From Demequina sp. NBRC 110051 (GTDB lineage: Bacteria; Actinomycetota; Actinomycetes; Actinomycetales; Demequinaceae), in assembly GCF_002090055.1 (NCBI RefSeq), contig NZ_BBRH01000012.1, forward strand, positions 1-64,000: DNA of 64,000 bases. The letters are read 5' to 3'. A model generated the notes under the pieces. That model ran no database searches. It saw nothing but the letters and a program-made list of their open reading frames with translations, and was not told the origin of the DNA. Of this stretch, positions 37,925 to 45,958 are shown piece by piece. Numbering within the stretch: position 1 is the first letter of the stretch; every line of letters starts with the position of its first letter. The translations under genes and the position numbers were made by a program.

Positions 37925-38788
37925 TCATGCCTGGATAGTCCCGGCGACCGCGACGTGGGTGAGGCCGCCTACCCAGGTCTCGCCGGCATCGGCCGTCACC
38001 GCCACGCGCCCATCGCGCCCCATGACGGTGCCCTGGCGGGCGACGTAGGGCGCCTCGATGCGCCCGGTCTCGGTGAGCCACTGCGCGAGCGACGCGTTGA
38101 GCGAACCGGTGACGGGGTCCTCCCACACGGGAGCGCCGGCGTCGTACACGAACGCGCGCACCTCGAGCGCCACGTCCTGCGGATGGCCGATGCCGTGGCC
38201 GGCTCCGTATGGGCCTACGATCCCGTAGAACCCCCGTTCCGGGCGAGGGCTCGCGTCGGGTTCGCAGTCCAGGACCCGCTGGGCGTCGGCGAGCAGCAGA
38301 CCCAGCCAGCCCGGGCCGTTGTCGACCCAGGCGGCATCGACCACCTCGTCGCGAGGAATGTTGAGCCTTTCGCAGGCGGCCACGAGGTCGGCCTCGGCGA
38401 CCGCCCCCTCACGGATGCGCGGCGGCGCGGCGAAGGCGAGCGACTCTCCGTCGATCCGCACGGGCACCAGGCCCGCGCCGCATTCCTGGATGACGACGCC
38501 TGACTCGCGTGGCGTGTGGCCCGCATCGAGCCACGCTCGCGCCGTGCCGAGAGTGGGATGTCCCGCGAACGGGAGCTCCTCGGTCACCGTGAAGATCCGC
38601 ACACGGTAGTCGGCGGCCTGGTCCGTGGGGCTCAGCACGAACGTGGTCTCCGAGAGGTGCGTCCAGGTCGCGATGCGCTGCATCTGGGTGTCACTCAGGC
38701 TGTCGGCGTCGAGGATGACGGCAACGGGATTGCCGCGGTAGGGGCCGGAACCGAAGACGTCAACCTGGCGGAACGGGTGCGTGCTCAT
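37925..38788 (-). CDS. PhzF-family isomerase-like protein
   Basis: This 287-aa protein has the PhzF fold (two diaminopimelate epimerase-like halves). The N-terminal block FRQVDVFGSGPYRGNPVAV, the ELPFAGHPTLGTARA motif and the late WEDPVTGSLNASLA are all present. PhzF acts in phenazine synthesis, but most homologues, including this one with no phenazine genes nearby, are of unknown function. TACGCT lies 7 nt before the ATG, suggesting a leaderless transcript and fixing the start at 38788. Confidence 0.88.
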   Translation of the reverse strand: MSTHPFRQVDVFGSGPYRGNPVAVILDADSLSDTQMQRIATWTHLSETTFVLSPTDQAADYRVRIFTVTEELPFAGHPTLGTARAWLDAGHTPRESGVVIQECGAGLVPVRIDGESLAFAAPPRIREGAVAEADLVAACERLNIPRDEVVDAAWVDNGPGWLGLLLADAQRVLDCEPDASPRPERGFYGIVGPYGAGHGIGHPQDVALEVRAFVYDAGAPVWEDPVTGSLNASLAQWLTETGRIEAPYVARQGTVMGRDGRVAVTADAGETWVGGLTHVAVAGTIQA

Positions 38789-38861
38789 GCCCGTCAGCGT
38801 AGGCCGCGGCGGTGGGGCCACCGCCGCCTACGGTGGCCCCTCGCGCAGTACCCGGGTGGGG

Positions 38862-39254
38862 TCAGCGCGCCTCGAGGACGTCGACCGTGAACACCAAGGT
38901 CGAGCCGCCGGGAATGGGGCCCATGGTCTGGAAGCCGTAGCCGGACTCCGGCGGGACCACCAGCAGCAGCTTGGAGCCCACTGGCTGACCGACGATGCCG
39001 TCGACCCAGCCGTCGATGAGTGCGCCGTACGCGATGGGGAACGAGATCGACTCCCCGCGGTCCCAGGACGAATCGAACTTCGCGCCGTCCCACAGCCAGC
39101 CGCTGTAGTGCACGGTGATGTGCTGGCCCTCCTTGACGGGGGCGCCGGCGCCAGCCTCGTGAACCTCGACGACGAGCTCGTCGGGCATCTCGGCCCCGGC
39201 GAAGTCGATGCTGGGCGCGCCGTTCGCGTCGCGGGTGACGGTGGGCAGGGTCAT
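38862..39254 (-). CDS. FKBP-type peptidyl-prolyl isomerase (internal start)
   Basis: From the internal ATG at 39254 this gives a 130-aa FKBP that would catalyse proline isomerisation. It has HVHYSGW-like and FDSSWDRGESISFP motifs and the LLVVPPESGYG active-site loop. A strong AAGGAG lies 5 nt before this ATG, and the N-terminus fits stand-alone actinobacterial FKBPs, so independent translation is likely. It shares its whole frame and stop with the allantoate amidohydrolase gene, which is unusual. Confidence 0.8.
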   Translation of the reverse strand: MTLPTVTRDANGAPSIDFAGAEMPDELVVEVHEAGAGAPVKEGQHITVHYSGWLWDGAKFDSSWDRGESISFPIAYGALIDGWVDGIVGQPVGSKLLLVVPPESGYGFQTMGPIPGGSTLVFTVDVLEAR

Positions 39255-40535
39255 AGTCGCTCCTTGAGGTGGGGTGTCCTCCACAGTAGCGTCCGCGCCT
39301 GGCTCGTCGCCCTTCGCAAGCGCGAGGACAGCGGCCTCGAAGGCGTCGAGCGCGACGGCGACGTCGTCCGCCCTCACCGCCTCGTCCTTGTGGTGCGAGA
39401 TGCCGTCCTTGCAGCGAATGAACAGCATCGCGTAATCACACAGGTCCGCGATGGCCATGGCGTCGTGGCCCGCCTTCGACAACAGCGTCATGGGCTCGGC
39501 GTCCCCGGTGGAGCGAATGCCCTCCTCGATCGCGGCGGCCAGTCGTGCCCCCACCACGGTGGCCTTGGCCTGGTGCTTCTCGTCGATGTGGAAGTCGAGC
39601 CGGCGAGCGGCCGCGGACTTCAGCGCCTTCTCCTCGATGTCCAGCCACACTCGGTCGCGGAGGGCATCGGTCTCGGCGCGCAGGTCCAGCGTGAATTCGG
39701 CGCGGCCGGGGATGACGTTCTGGGCACCGGGATAGGCCTGCATGCGACCCACGGTGCCCACGGCGCCGGCATCCCGGGCGAGGCCTTCGACGGCGACGGC
39801 GACCTCCGCGGCGCCCAGCAACGCGTCGCGGCGGCGCCCGTACGGCACGCCGCCCGCGTGGCCCGCCTCGCCCACCATGGTCAGTTCGAACCGCCTGGCT
39901 CCCATGATGCCGGTGACCACCCCGAGTGGCTTGTCCGCGTCCTGCAACAGAGGGCCTTGCTCGATGTGTGCCTCGAGGTAGCCGATCACACGGCGCGGAT
40001 CCATGGCGGCGTCGCCCACGCGATCGGGGTCGAGGCCGAACGCCACGAAGGCGTCCCTGAGCGTGGTGCCATGCGGATCGGTGAGGTCCCACCAGGACTC
40101 GTCCCACGTACCCGCGACGGCGCAGGATCCGAGCAGGGTGCGACCGAACCGCGTGCCCTCCTCGTCCGCGAAGCCCAGCACCTCGATGGCGAACGGCAGC
40201 CGCTCGCCACGCGCGGCCAGGCGTCCGACGACGGCGATCGCCATGAGCGTGCCGAGGATCCCGTCGTAGCGGCCGGCGCCGGGCACCGTGTCGAGGTGGG
40301 AGCCGAGCAGCAACACCGGGGCGTCCTCGGTCAGTCCTGCATACGTGCCCCGCTGGTTGCCGGCGGCGTCCTGCCAGGGGGTGAGGCCGGCATCGGCCAT
40401 CCACTCCCCCACCGTCCAGTTGGTGCGGGCGTGCTCGGGGGTGAGGTACGCACGGTCGATGCCGTCGTTGGCCGCCGTGTGGGTGGCGAGGACGTCGCAG
40501 CGGGCGAGGACCTCCGTGGCGTCGTGGGCGCTCAT
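38862..40535 (-). CDS. allC: Allantoate amidohydrolase in frame with a C-terminal FKBP domain
   Basis: Residues 1 to about 410 are an M20-family allantoate amidohydrolase, which releases NH3 and CO2 from allantoate to give ureidoglycine. Metal motifs GSHLDTVPGAGRYDG, DEEGTRFG, HIEQGPLL and SHHKDE are visible. No stop codon follows: after a linker of about 17 residues (GDEPGADATVEDT) the frame runs straight into an FKBP-type prolyl isomerase and ends with it, giving 557 aa. The start ATG overlaps the pucG stop (ATGA). Whether the cell makes the fusion, separate FKBP from an internal start at 39254, or both is open. Confidence 0.85.
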   Translation of the reverse strand: MSAHDATEVLARCDVLATHTAANDGIDRAYLTPEHARTNWTVGEWMADAGLTPWQDAAGNQRGTYAGLTEDAPVLLLGSHLDTVPGAGRYDGILGTLMAIAVVGRLAARGERLPFAIEVLGFADEEGTRFGRTLLGSCAVAGTWDESWWDLTDPHGTTLRDAFVAFGLDPDRVGDAAMDPRRVIGYLEAHIEQGPLLQDADKPLGVVTGIMGARRFELTMVGEAGHAGGVPYGRRRDALLGAAEVAVAVEGLARDAGAVGTVGRMQAYPGAQNVIPGRAEFTLDLRAETDALRDRVWLDIEEKALKSAAARRLDFHIDEKHQAKATVVGARLAAAIEEGIRSTGDAEPMTLLSKAGHDAMAIADLCDYAMLFIRCKDGISHHKDEAVRADDVAVALDAFEAAVLALAKGDEPGADATVEDTPPQGATMTLPTVTRDANGAPSIDFAGAEMPDELVVEVHEAGAGAPVKEGQHITVHYSGWLWDGAKFDSSWDRGESISFPIAYGALIDGWVDGIVGQPVGSKLLLVVPPESGYGFQTMGPIPGGSTLVFTVDVLEAR

Positions 40536-41758
40536 GCTGCCGCGCCGTACACGTCGTACGCCGCCGCGACACCGGCGCCGGCCTCCATGCGATGCCCGGC
40601 CCTGCGCAGCACCGCCTCGAGCGCCGCGAGGGTGGTGAGCACGGCATCGGTCCTCGCGTTGAAGCCCATGGTGCCGATGCGCCAGATGCGGCCGTGAAGC
40701 GGGCCGAAGCTGGTGCCGATCTCGATGCCGAAGTCGCCGAGCATAGCGGCGCGGGCCGCGTCGCCGTCGATACCCTCGGGGATCTCGACGCCGACCACGT
40801 TGGTCATCTTGTATGCGAGGTGGCCGAACGGCGTGAGACCCAGTGCCTGAGCGCCGGCGAGCATGGCGCGACCGTGCAGGTCGTGGCGGCGCCACGAGGC
40901 ATGCAGCCCCTCCTCGAGCAGGATCCTCGCGCACTCGCGGGCGCCGTAGAGCATGGTCGTGGCCTCGGTGTGATGGTTCAGGCGTCGATCGGACCAGTAG
41001 TCGAAGATCTGCGCCATGTCGAGATAGTTCGAGCGTATGGGCTCCTCGAGGACCGGGTCGTCGGCGTCGCGGATGCCCTCCTCGACGCTCTTACGCCGCT
41101 CGATGACCTCCGCGGCCTTCGCGGAGAACGTCACGGGCGCCGAGCCCGACGGCCCGCCGAGGCACTTCTGGAGCCCGGCGGTCACGACGTCGAGGCCCCA
41201 TTCGTCGGCACGTAGTTCGTTGCCGCCGATCGTCGCGGTGGCATCGACGTACAGCAGCGCGCCGTGCCGCTCGCACAACTCGCCCAACCCCTCGAGGGGC
41301 TGCGCCATGGTGGTCGACGTGTCCCCGTGGACCACGGCGAGCACCTTGGGCTGCACCTCGATGAGCGCCGCCTCGATCGCCTCGTCGGTGAAGACCTCGC
41401 CCCATTCGGCCTCGATGGTGTGCACCTCGGCCCCCACCCGGCGGGAGATCTCGGCGAGCAGGTGTCCAAAGCGCCCGAAGATCGGCACGAGCACCCGGTC
41501 GCCGGGCTCCAACAGCGACACGAGCGCCGCCTCGATGCCCGCGCGCGACGTGCCGTCGACCAGCATGGTCTGGCGGTTCTCCGTGATGAACACCTGCCGG
41601 TAGAGGTCCATCACCTCGTTCATCGCGCCCGTCATCGCGGGGTCGTACTGGCCCACGAGCTGCGCACTCATGGCGCGCAGCACGCGAGGGTCGGCGTTGA
41701 TGGGGCCGGGGCCCATCAGTAGGCGGGGCGGCATGTTCACGGGACCAGGAATGCTCAC
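40532..41758 (-). CDS. pucG: PLP-dependent aminotransferase, PucG type
   Basis: This 408-aa class V aminotransferase resembles ureidoglycine-glyoxylate aminotransferase (PucG) and alanine-glyoxylate aminotransferases. It starts with RLLMGPGPINADPRVL, and the PLP lysine lies in AGLQKCLGGPSG. PucG moves the amino group of ureidoglycine to glyoxylate, giving oxalurate and glycine. Coupling (ATGA) to allantoate amidohydrolase, which makes ureidoglycine, supports that role over serine- or alanine-glyoxylate transfer. GTG at 41758 has CAGAAT 6 nt upstream; ATG at 41734 is an alternative. Confidence 0.85.
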   Translation of the reverse strand: MSIPGPVNMPPRLLMGPGPINADPRVLRAMSAQLVGQYDPAMTGAMNEVMDLYRQVFITENRQTMLVDGTSRAGIEAALVSLLEPGDRVLVPIFGRFGHLLAEISRRVGAEVHTIEAEWGEVFTDEAIEAALIEVQPKVLAVVHGDTSTTMAQPLEGLGELCERHGALLYVDATATIGGNELRADEWGLDVVTAGLQKCLGGPSGSAPVTFSAKAAEVIERRKSVEEGIRDADDPVLEEPIRSNYLDMAQIFDYWSDRRLNHHTEATTMLYGARECARILLEEGLHASWRRHDLHGRAMLAGAQALGLTPFGHLAYKMTNVVGVEIPEGIDGDAARAAMLGDFGIEIGTSFGPLHGRIWRIGTMGFNARTDAVLTTLAALEAVLRRAGHRMEAGAGVAAAYDVYGAAA

Positions 41759-41841
41759 GGACCCATTCTGGACCGCGGTGGTTACGCAGGCATTTCGTGC
41801 CAGCGGCGTGTGTCGCGGGCGCCGAGGTCTAGCGTGGCCGT

Positions 41842-42498
41842 ATGAGCGAACCGGCCGCCCCTCGGACCGTCGAGGTTGCACTGGGAGTGCTGGTGCGCGC
41901 GGATGCCTACGACCTCGACGAGGGACCCCGGTGGGAGGACATGGACCTGTCGGGGCTGTCGTGGGCGGGGCGCGACCTCACCGCCATGGCCTTCAGCGGC
42001 TGCGACCTCACCGCGGTCGACCTCGACGGCGTGCAGGCGAGACGCCTCGACGTCACCGACTGCGTGGTCGACAGGTGGTCGCCCTCGGTACTCGACGCCC
42101 CCGACTCACGCTGGGCCCGCACCGCGATCGCCCATTCGCGCATCGGCGCCGCCACGGCGCACGGGAGCGTGTGGGACCAGGTCACCGTCACGGGATGCAA
42201 GGTCGGCTTCTTTAACCTGCGTTCGGCCCGCCTTACCGACGTGCGCTTTGTGGACTGCGTGTTCGACGATCTCGACCTCATGGACGCCGCCCTCGAGCGC
42301 GTCGCGTTCGAGGGCTGCACGGCCCGGTCACTGACGGTCCGCGGCGCCCGTCACACGGACACGGACCTGCGCGGCCTCGACTTCCACGGCATCGACGAGA
42401 CCGCGGGCCTTGGCGGAGCGACCATCTCGGAACAACAGTTGAGCGACCTCGCTCCCGTGATGGCCGCGGCGGCGGGAATCCGAGTCGAGCCGGCCTAG
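41842..42498 (+). CDS. Pentapeptide repeat-like protein
   Basis: This 218-aa protein has degenerate A(D/N)LxG-type pentapeptide repeats forming a quadrilateral beta helix, visible as DLSGLSWAGRDLTAMAFSG and LRSARLTDVRFVDC. Such proteins can mimic DNA and bind gyrase, but most have unknown roles. TAGCGT lies 6 nt before the ATG. It stands alone on the plus strand inside the ureide catabolism block, and its stop interlocks with the amidase stop (CTAG). Confidence 0.8.
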   Translation: MSEPAAPRTVEVALGVLVRADAYDLDEGPRWEDMDLSGLSWAGRDLTAMAFSGCDLTAVDLDGVQARRLDVTDCVVDRWSPSVLDAPDSRWARTAIAHSRIGAATAHGSVWDQVTVTGCKVGFFNLRSARLTDVRFVDCVFDDLDLMDAALERVAFEGCTARSLTVRGARHTDTDLRGLDFHGIDETAGLGGATISEQQLSDLAPVMAAAAGIRVEPA

Positions 42499-44069
42499 CC
42501 CTTGGGCGCCGCGAGCCACTCCAGCGCCGTCTCGATCAGCGCGAGGTCGGAGCCGCGCGGGCCCACCAGGCACAGCCCGACGGGACCTTCGTCGATGTCG
42601 AGCACAGGGACCGACAGCGCCGGGCGCCCGGTGATCCCCGCGACCGCGGTGAGCCCAAGCGTCGCCTCCCGTACCGCTTGAAGCCGCTCCGCACTCGCGT
42701 CGCGCATGGGCGCGGTCGAGGATGCCGAGGGCAAGAGCAGGATGTCGTCGCCCAGCGCCAGATCGATCGCGGCGCGTGCCTCCTCCTTGGCCTCGATCGC
42801 CGCGGCCTCCTCGTCCGCCGTGACCGACGCGGCCCACGCGAATCGCGCCGTCACGTCGGGGGCGAGAGCGAGGGGATGAGCGGCGATCCACTCCTGCCAG
42901 TGACGCGACGCTTCCGCGGACTGCGTGTAGCGGAAGATGCGGAACAGGTCGGCGGGGTCGGGAAGGTTCACGGGCTCGAGGCTCGTGAAGACGCCCGCGT
43001 CCGAGAACGCGTCGATGACGGTCCCCAGGTAGAGGGCGACGTCATCGTCGGCCGCGAGGAACATCGGTCCCGACACGACGGCGACGTCGCGCGCGACGTC
43101 GCGCTGACTCTCGGAAGGGAGCGAAGCGCGGGCCGCCGCCAACAGCGTCTCTCCGTCCCGGGTCAACCACCCCGCCGTGTCGTACTGCGGCGCGAGCGGC
43201 AGTGCGCCGTTGAGGGACACCAGGCCGTGGGTAGGCCTCAGCCCCCACAGCCCCTGGTACGACGCCGGCACCCGGATGGAGCCCGCGGTGTCGGTGCCGA
43301 GGCCGATGCTCGCCTGCCCCTGTGCGACGGCGCTCGCGGGCCCCGAGGACGAGCCGCCGGGGATGCCCCCGGGGACCGCGGGGTTCGGTGGCGTGCCGTA
43401 CGCCTCGTTCATCCCCGCGATCGAGTACGCGAACTGGTCGGTCTGGGCGATGCCCACGACAGAGGCACCGGCGCGCGTGAGAGCGGCCACGGCATCGGCC
43501 GACTCCTCTTCAACCTCGGACTCGGCGAGGAAGGCGGGAACGCCCGCACCCAGGTGCTGGCCCACCACGGCGAAGACATCCTTCACGGCGACAGTGTGGC
43601 CAGCGAGCGGACCGGTGGGCGCGCCGGGCGCGAGCGGGTTGCCGACGACGCGCCAGACGCGGGTGTCGATCGCGGGCGCGGGCGCGCTGACGTGGGCGGC
43701 CTCGATGACCCAGCCGCCGGGAGTGGCGTCCGACTCGGTGCGCCGCCACAGCTGCGTCACCATGCCACGCCCGCCCTTGGCGGGCGCGTTGACCGACGTG
43801 AGGTAGGCGTGGGTGTCGCTCAGCACCCGGATGTGCGTGTCCGTCACCTCGCGCGCGGGGGCGCCGCCGCGCGCGCCGCGGAAGCGGTCGATCTGCTCGC
43901 GGCCCACCAGCAAGCCGCCGGCGTCGCCGCGCAGGGCGTCCGCGCCGTCGACGAAGTAGTGGCCGAGCGCATCGATGTCGTTCTCCGCGAGCGCGACCTC
44001 GTAGCCAATAAACGCCTCCATCAGGCCGGCAGGAACCTCGACCCCGTCGGGCACGTGGACGCGGGTCAT
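42495..44069 (-). CDS. AtzH-like domain fused to amidase-signature hydrolase
   Basis: Residues 1 to about 125 resemble the AtzH/HpxZ domain (SnoaL-like fold). From about 140 it is an amidase-signature enzyme with the Ser-cisSer-Lys triad: Lys in AVKDVF, Ser in GGSSSGPASAVA and Ser in TDTAGSIRVPAS. In Klebsiella the hpx purine cluster has separate AtzE-like (HpxY) and AtzH-like (HpxZ) proteins linked to oxalurate use. The adjacent PucG makes oxalurate, so I infer an oxalurate (or carboxybiuret-like) amidohydrolase. It overlaps the formamidase-family gene by 4 bp. Confidence 0.82.
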   Translation of the reverse strand: MTRVHVPDGVEVPAGLMEAFIGYEVALAENDIDALGHYFVDGADALRGDAGGLLVGREQIDRFRGARGGAPAREVTDTHIRVLSDTHAYLTSVNAPAKGGRGMVTQLWRRTESDATPGGWVIEAAHVSAPAPAIDTRVWRVVGNPLAPGAPTGPLAGHTVAVKDVFAVVGQHLGAGVPAFLAESEVEEESADAVAALTRAGASVVGIAQTDQFAYSIAGMNEAYGTPPNPAVPGGIPGGSSSGPASAVAQGQASIGLGTDTAGSIRVPASYQGLWGLRPTHGLVSLNGALPLAPQYDTAGWLTRDGETLLAAARASLPSESQRDVARDVAVVSGPMFLAADDDVALYLGTVIDAFSDAGVFTSLEPVNLPDPADLFRIFRYTQSAEASRHWQEWIAAHPLALAPDVTARFAWAASVTADEEAAAIEAKEEARAAIDLALGDDILLLPSASSTAPMRDASAERLQAVREATLGLTAVAGITGRPALSVPVLDIDEGPVGLCLVGPRGSDLALIETALEWLAAPKG

Positions 44070-45160
44070 GGGCGCGCCACCTGGAAGTCGGACTTGCGGA
44101 TCATGGCGTGCACTCCTTGAACGAGGTCGACCACCTGCGAGATGCGGAAGTCGGTGGCGGCGGACAGGTAGGCATACGCGAGGTGAGGCTCCATCGCGTG
44201 GCGGGCACCCAGGATGGCGACGGCCTGACGCACGCAGGCACGCATCGCCTCGTCGAGGTCGGCGTCCATACCGGTGGGGATCAGAAACTCGGCGGTCTCG
44301 CCGAGCGGTCCCGCGAGCTCGCCGAACGCGCGCAGCGCCTGGCGCTCGCCGATGAGTTCGAGGGAAACGGTGGCGCGCAGCGAGGCCTCGAGCGCGGTCA
44401 ACGCGACCTCGCCGTCGCCCTGCGCGAAGTGCGGGTCGCCCGCGTAGAACAGGGCACCGGCCACCTGCACGGGCAGATACACCGTGGAGCCCACCGTCAG
44501 TTCCTTGACGTCAATGTTGCCGCCGTGAGGGCCGGGCGGAACCGAGTGGGCGCGCTCGTGGGTCGCGGTCGCGACCCCCATGATTCCCAGGAAGGGCGCG
44601 AGCGGGAAGCCTGCCACGGCGGGCCCGCCATCGCGGTCAGGGAGCCAGCCTCGCCAGGTGCCCGCGGCATCGGCCGCAATGGGCGTGAAGACGGAAACGT
44701 TGTCGGGACCGGAGGGCATCTCCCCTGGTAATGCGCCGCGTCCGTGGCGGTTGGAGATGACGCCGTACGGCACGCGGGGCGTGAGGTCCACGACCGTGAC
44801 GGCCAGGAGGTCGCCGGGGCGGGATCCGGAGACGGCGATGGGACCGGTGACCACGTGCGGCCCGTCGCGCTCGGGGTCGCGCGCGGCCGATGCCGTGATC
44901 TCCTTGGCCTCGTCCAGCACCTCGTGCGCGGGGACGCCGTGAGAGGCGAAGAAGGCCGCGGGGTCCGAGCCTTGGTCCGGCAGCAGGCCCTCGTGCGACA
45001 GCGTGTCGACGACGACCGTCGCGCCGGGCTCGACCGTCATCACGGGAGCGTCCGCGCGGCACGGAAGCCTGCCCCACAGGGTGGTGGCGGGTGTGACGGG
45101 CAGGTAGTTTCCCGTGTCGACGCCCTCGCCACGGCGCAGCACTCCCGTGTAGTCGCCCAC
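44066..45160 (-). CDS. Acetamidase/formamidase-family hydrolase
   Basis: This 364-aa protein belongs to the FmdA/AmdA metal-dependent amidase family, with the characteristic GYxxxxNRHGRGALPGE region, GGNIDVKELTVGSTVYLPV and GDPHFAQGDGEVALTALE. Such enzymes hydrolyse formamide or other small amides to ammonia. GGGGAGGAG precedes the GTG start. It is coupled to the AtzH-amidase gene, so the two probably act in one route. I suggest oxamate, formamide or a related small amide as substrate; the sequence does not decide. Confidence 0.85.
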   Translation of the reverse strand: MGDYTGVLRRGEGVDTGNYLPVTPATTLWGRLPCRADAPVMTVEPGATVVVDTLSHEGLLPDQGSDPAAFFASHGVPAHEVLDEAKEITASAARDPERDGPHVVTGPIAVSGSRPGDLLAVTVVDLTPRVPYGVISNRHGRGALPGEMPSGPDNVSVFTPIAADAAGTWRGWLPDRDGGPAVAGFPLAPFLGIMGVATATHERAHSVPPGPHGGNIDVKELTVGSTVYLPVQVAGALFYAGDPHFAQGDGEVALTALEASLRATVSLELIGERQALRAFGELAGPLGETAEFLIPTGMDADLDEAMRACVRQAVAILGARHAMEPHLAYAYLSAATDFRISQVVDLVQGVHAMIRKSDFQVARP

Positions 45161-45266
45161 GTGTCTCCTCCCCGGTACCCCGGCCGGGGTGCCCTACTCT
45201 TGGTCGAGACTACCGGCGGTCATCGACCAGCCTGGTCGAGCGCCACGGCCCTGCGAGAGGATCCCC

Positions 45267-45944
45267 ATGAGCGAGCGTCTGCGCGCCAACCCCGCCGCCA
45301 CCCACCTGGGTCTGATGCTGGCGCTCACGTTTTCGACGGGCGTCATCGATGCCGTGGGCTACCTGGGACTCGACCGCGTGTTCACGGGCAACATGACCGG
45401 CAACGTGGTCATCCTCGGCATGGCACTCACCGGCGTCGACGACCTACCCGTCGTGGGCCCGGTCATCGCTCTCGTCGCCTTCATGTGTGGCGCGGCCGTA
45501 GGCGGTCGCACCCTGCGGACCTTCGATGCGGGCTGGTCACACAAAACCACGGTGCTGTTCACCGTGGTCGCGTCGGTGCTGACCGCGGCGGCGATCGTGG
45601 TGATCGTCGACGAGGACCCCGTGCACTGGCTCGCACTGACCGTGACGGGCGCGCTCGGTGCCGCGATGGGACTGCAGGCGGCCGTCGCCCGGCACATCGC
45701 CGTGAAGGACGTCACCACCGTCGTGGTGACCTCGACGATCACGGGCTTGGCCGCGGATTCCGCCGCGGGCGGCGAGGGGCTGAACTTCTGGAAGCGCCGC
45801 ATGGGCGCGATCCTGCTCATTGGCGCCGGAGCTTGTGTGGGGGCCCTGCTGCTGCAGTGGCACCTCGGTGCGGGCATGCTGCTGAGCGCGGCGATCACCA
45901 CTGTCGTGGTGATTGTGGGACACCGGTCGCGGCCGGTGGTGTAG
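45267..45944 (+). CDS. YoaK/DUF1275-family membrane protein
   Basis: This 225-aa protein has six predicted membrane segments and the DUF1275 motifs FSTGVIDAVGYLGLDRVFTGNMTGN and VVTSTITGL. The function of the family is unknown. The ATG at 45267 follows GAGAGGAT. It is divergent from the formamidase-family gene and ends 14 bp before the convergent SARP regulator gene. Confidence 0.85.
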   Translation: MSERLRANPAATHLGLMLALTFSTGVIDAVGYLGLDRVFTGNMTGNVVILGMALTGVDDLPVVGPVIALVAFMCGAAVGGRTLRTFDAGWSHKTTVLFTVVASVLTAAAIVVIVDEDPVHWLALTVTGALGAAMGLQAAVARHIAVKDVTTVVVTSTITGLAADSAAGGEGLNFWKRRMGAILLIGAGACVGALLLQWHLGAGMLLSAAITTVVVIVGHRSRPVV

Positions 45945-45958
45945 GCGCGCGGGCACTT

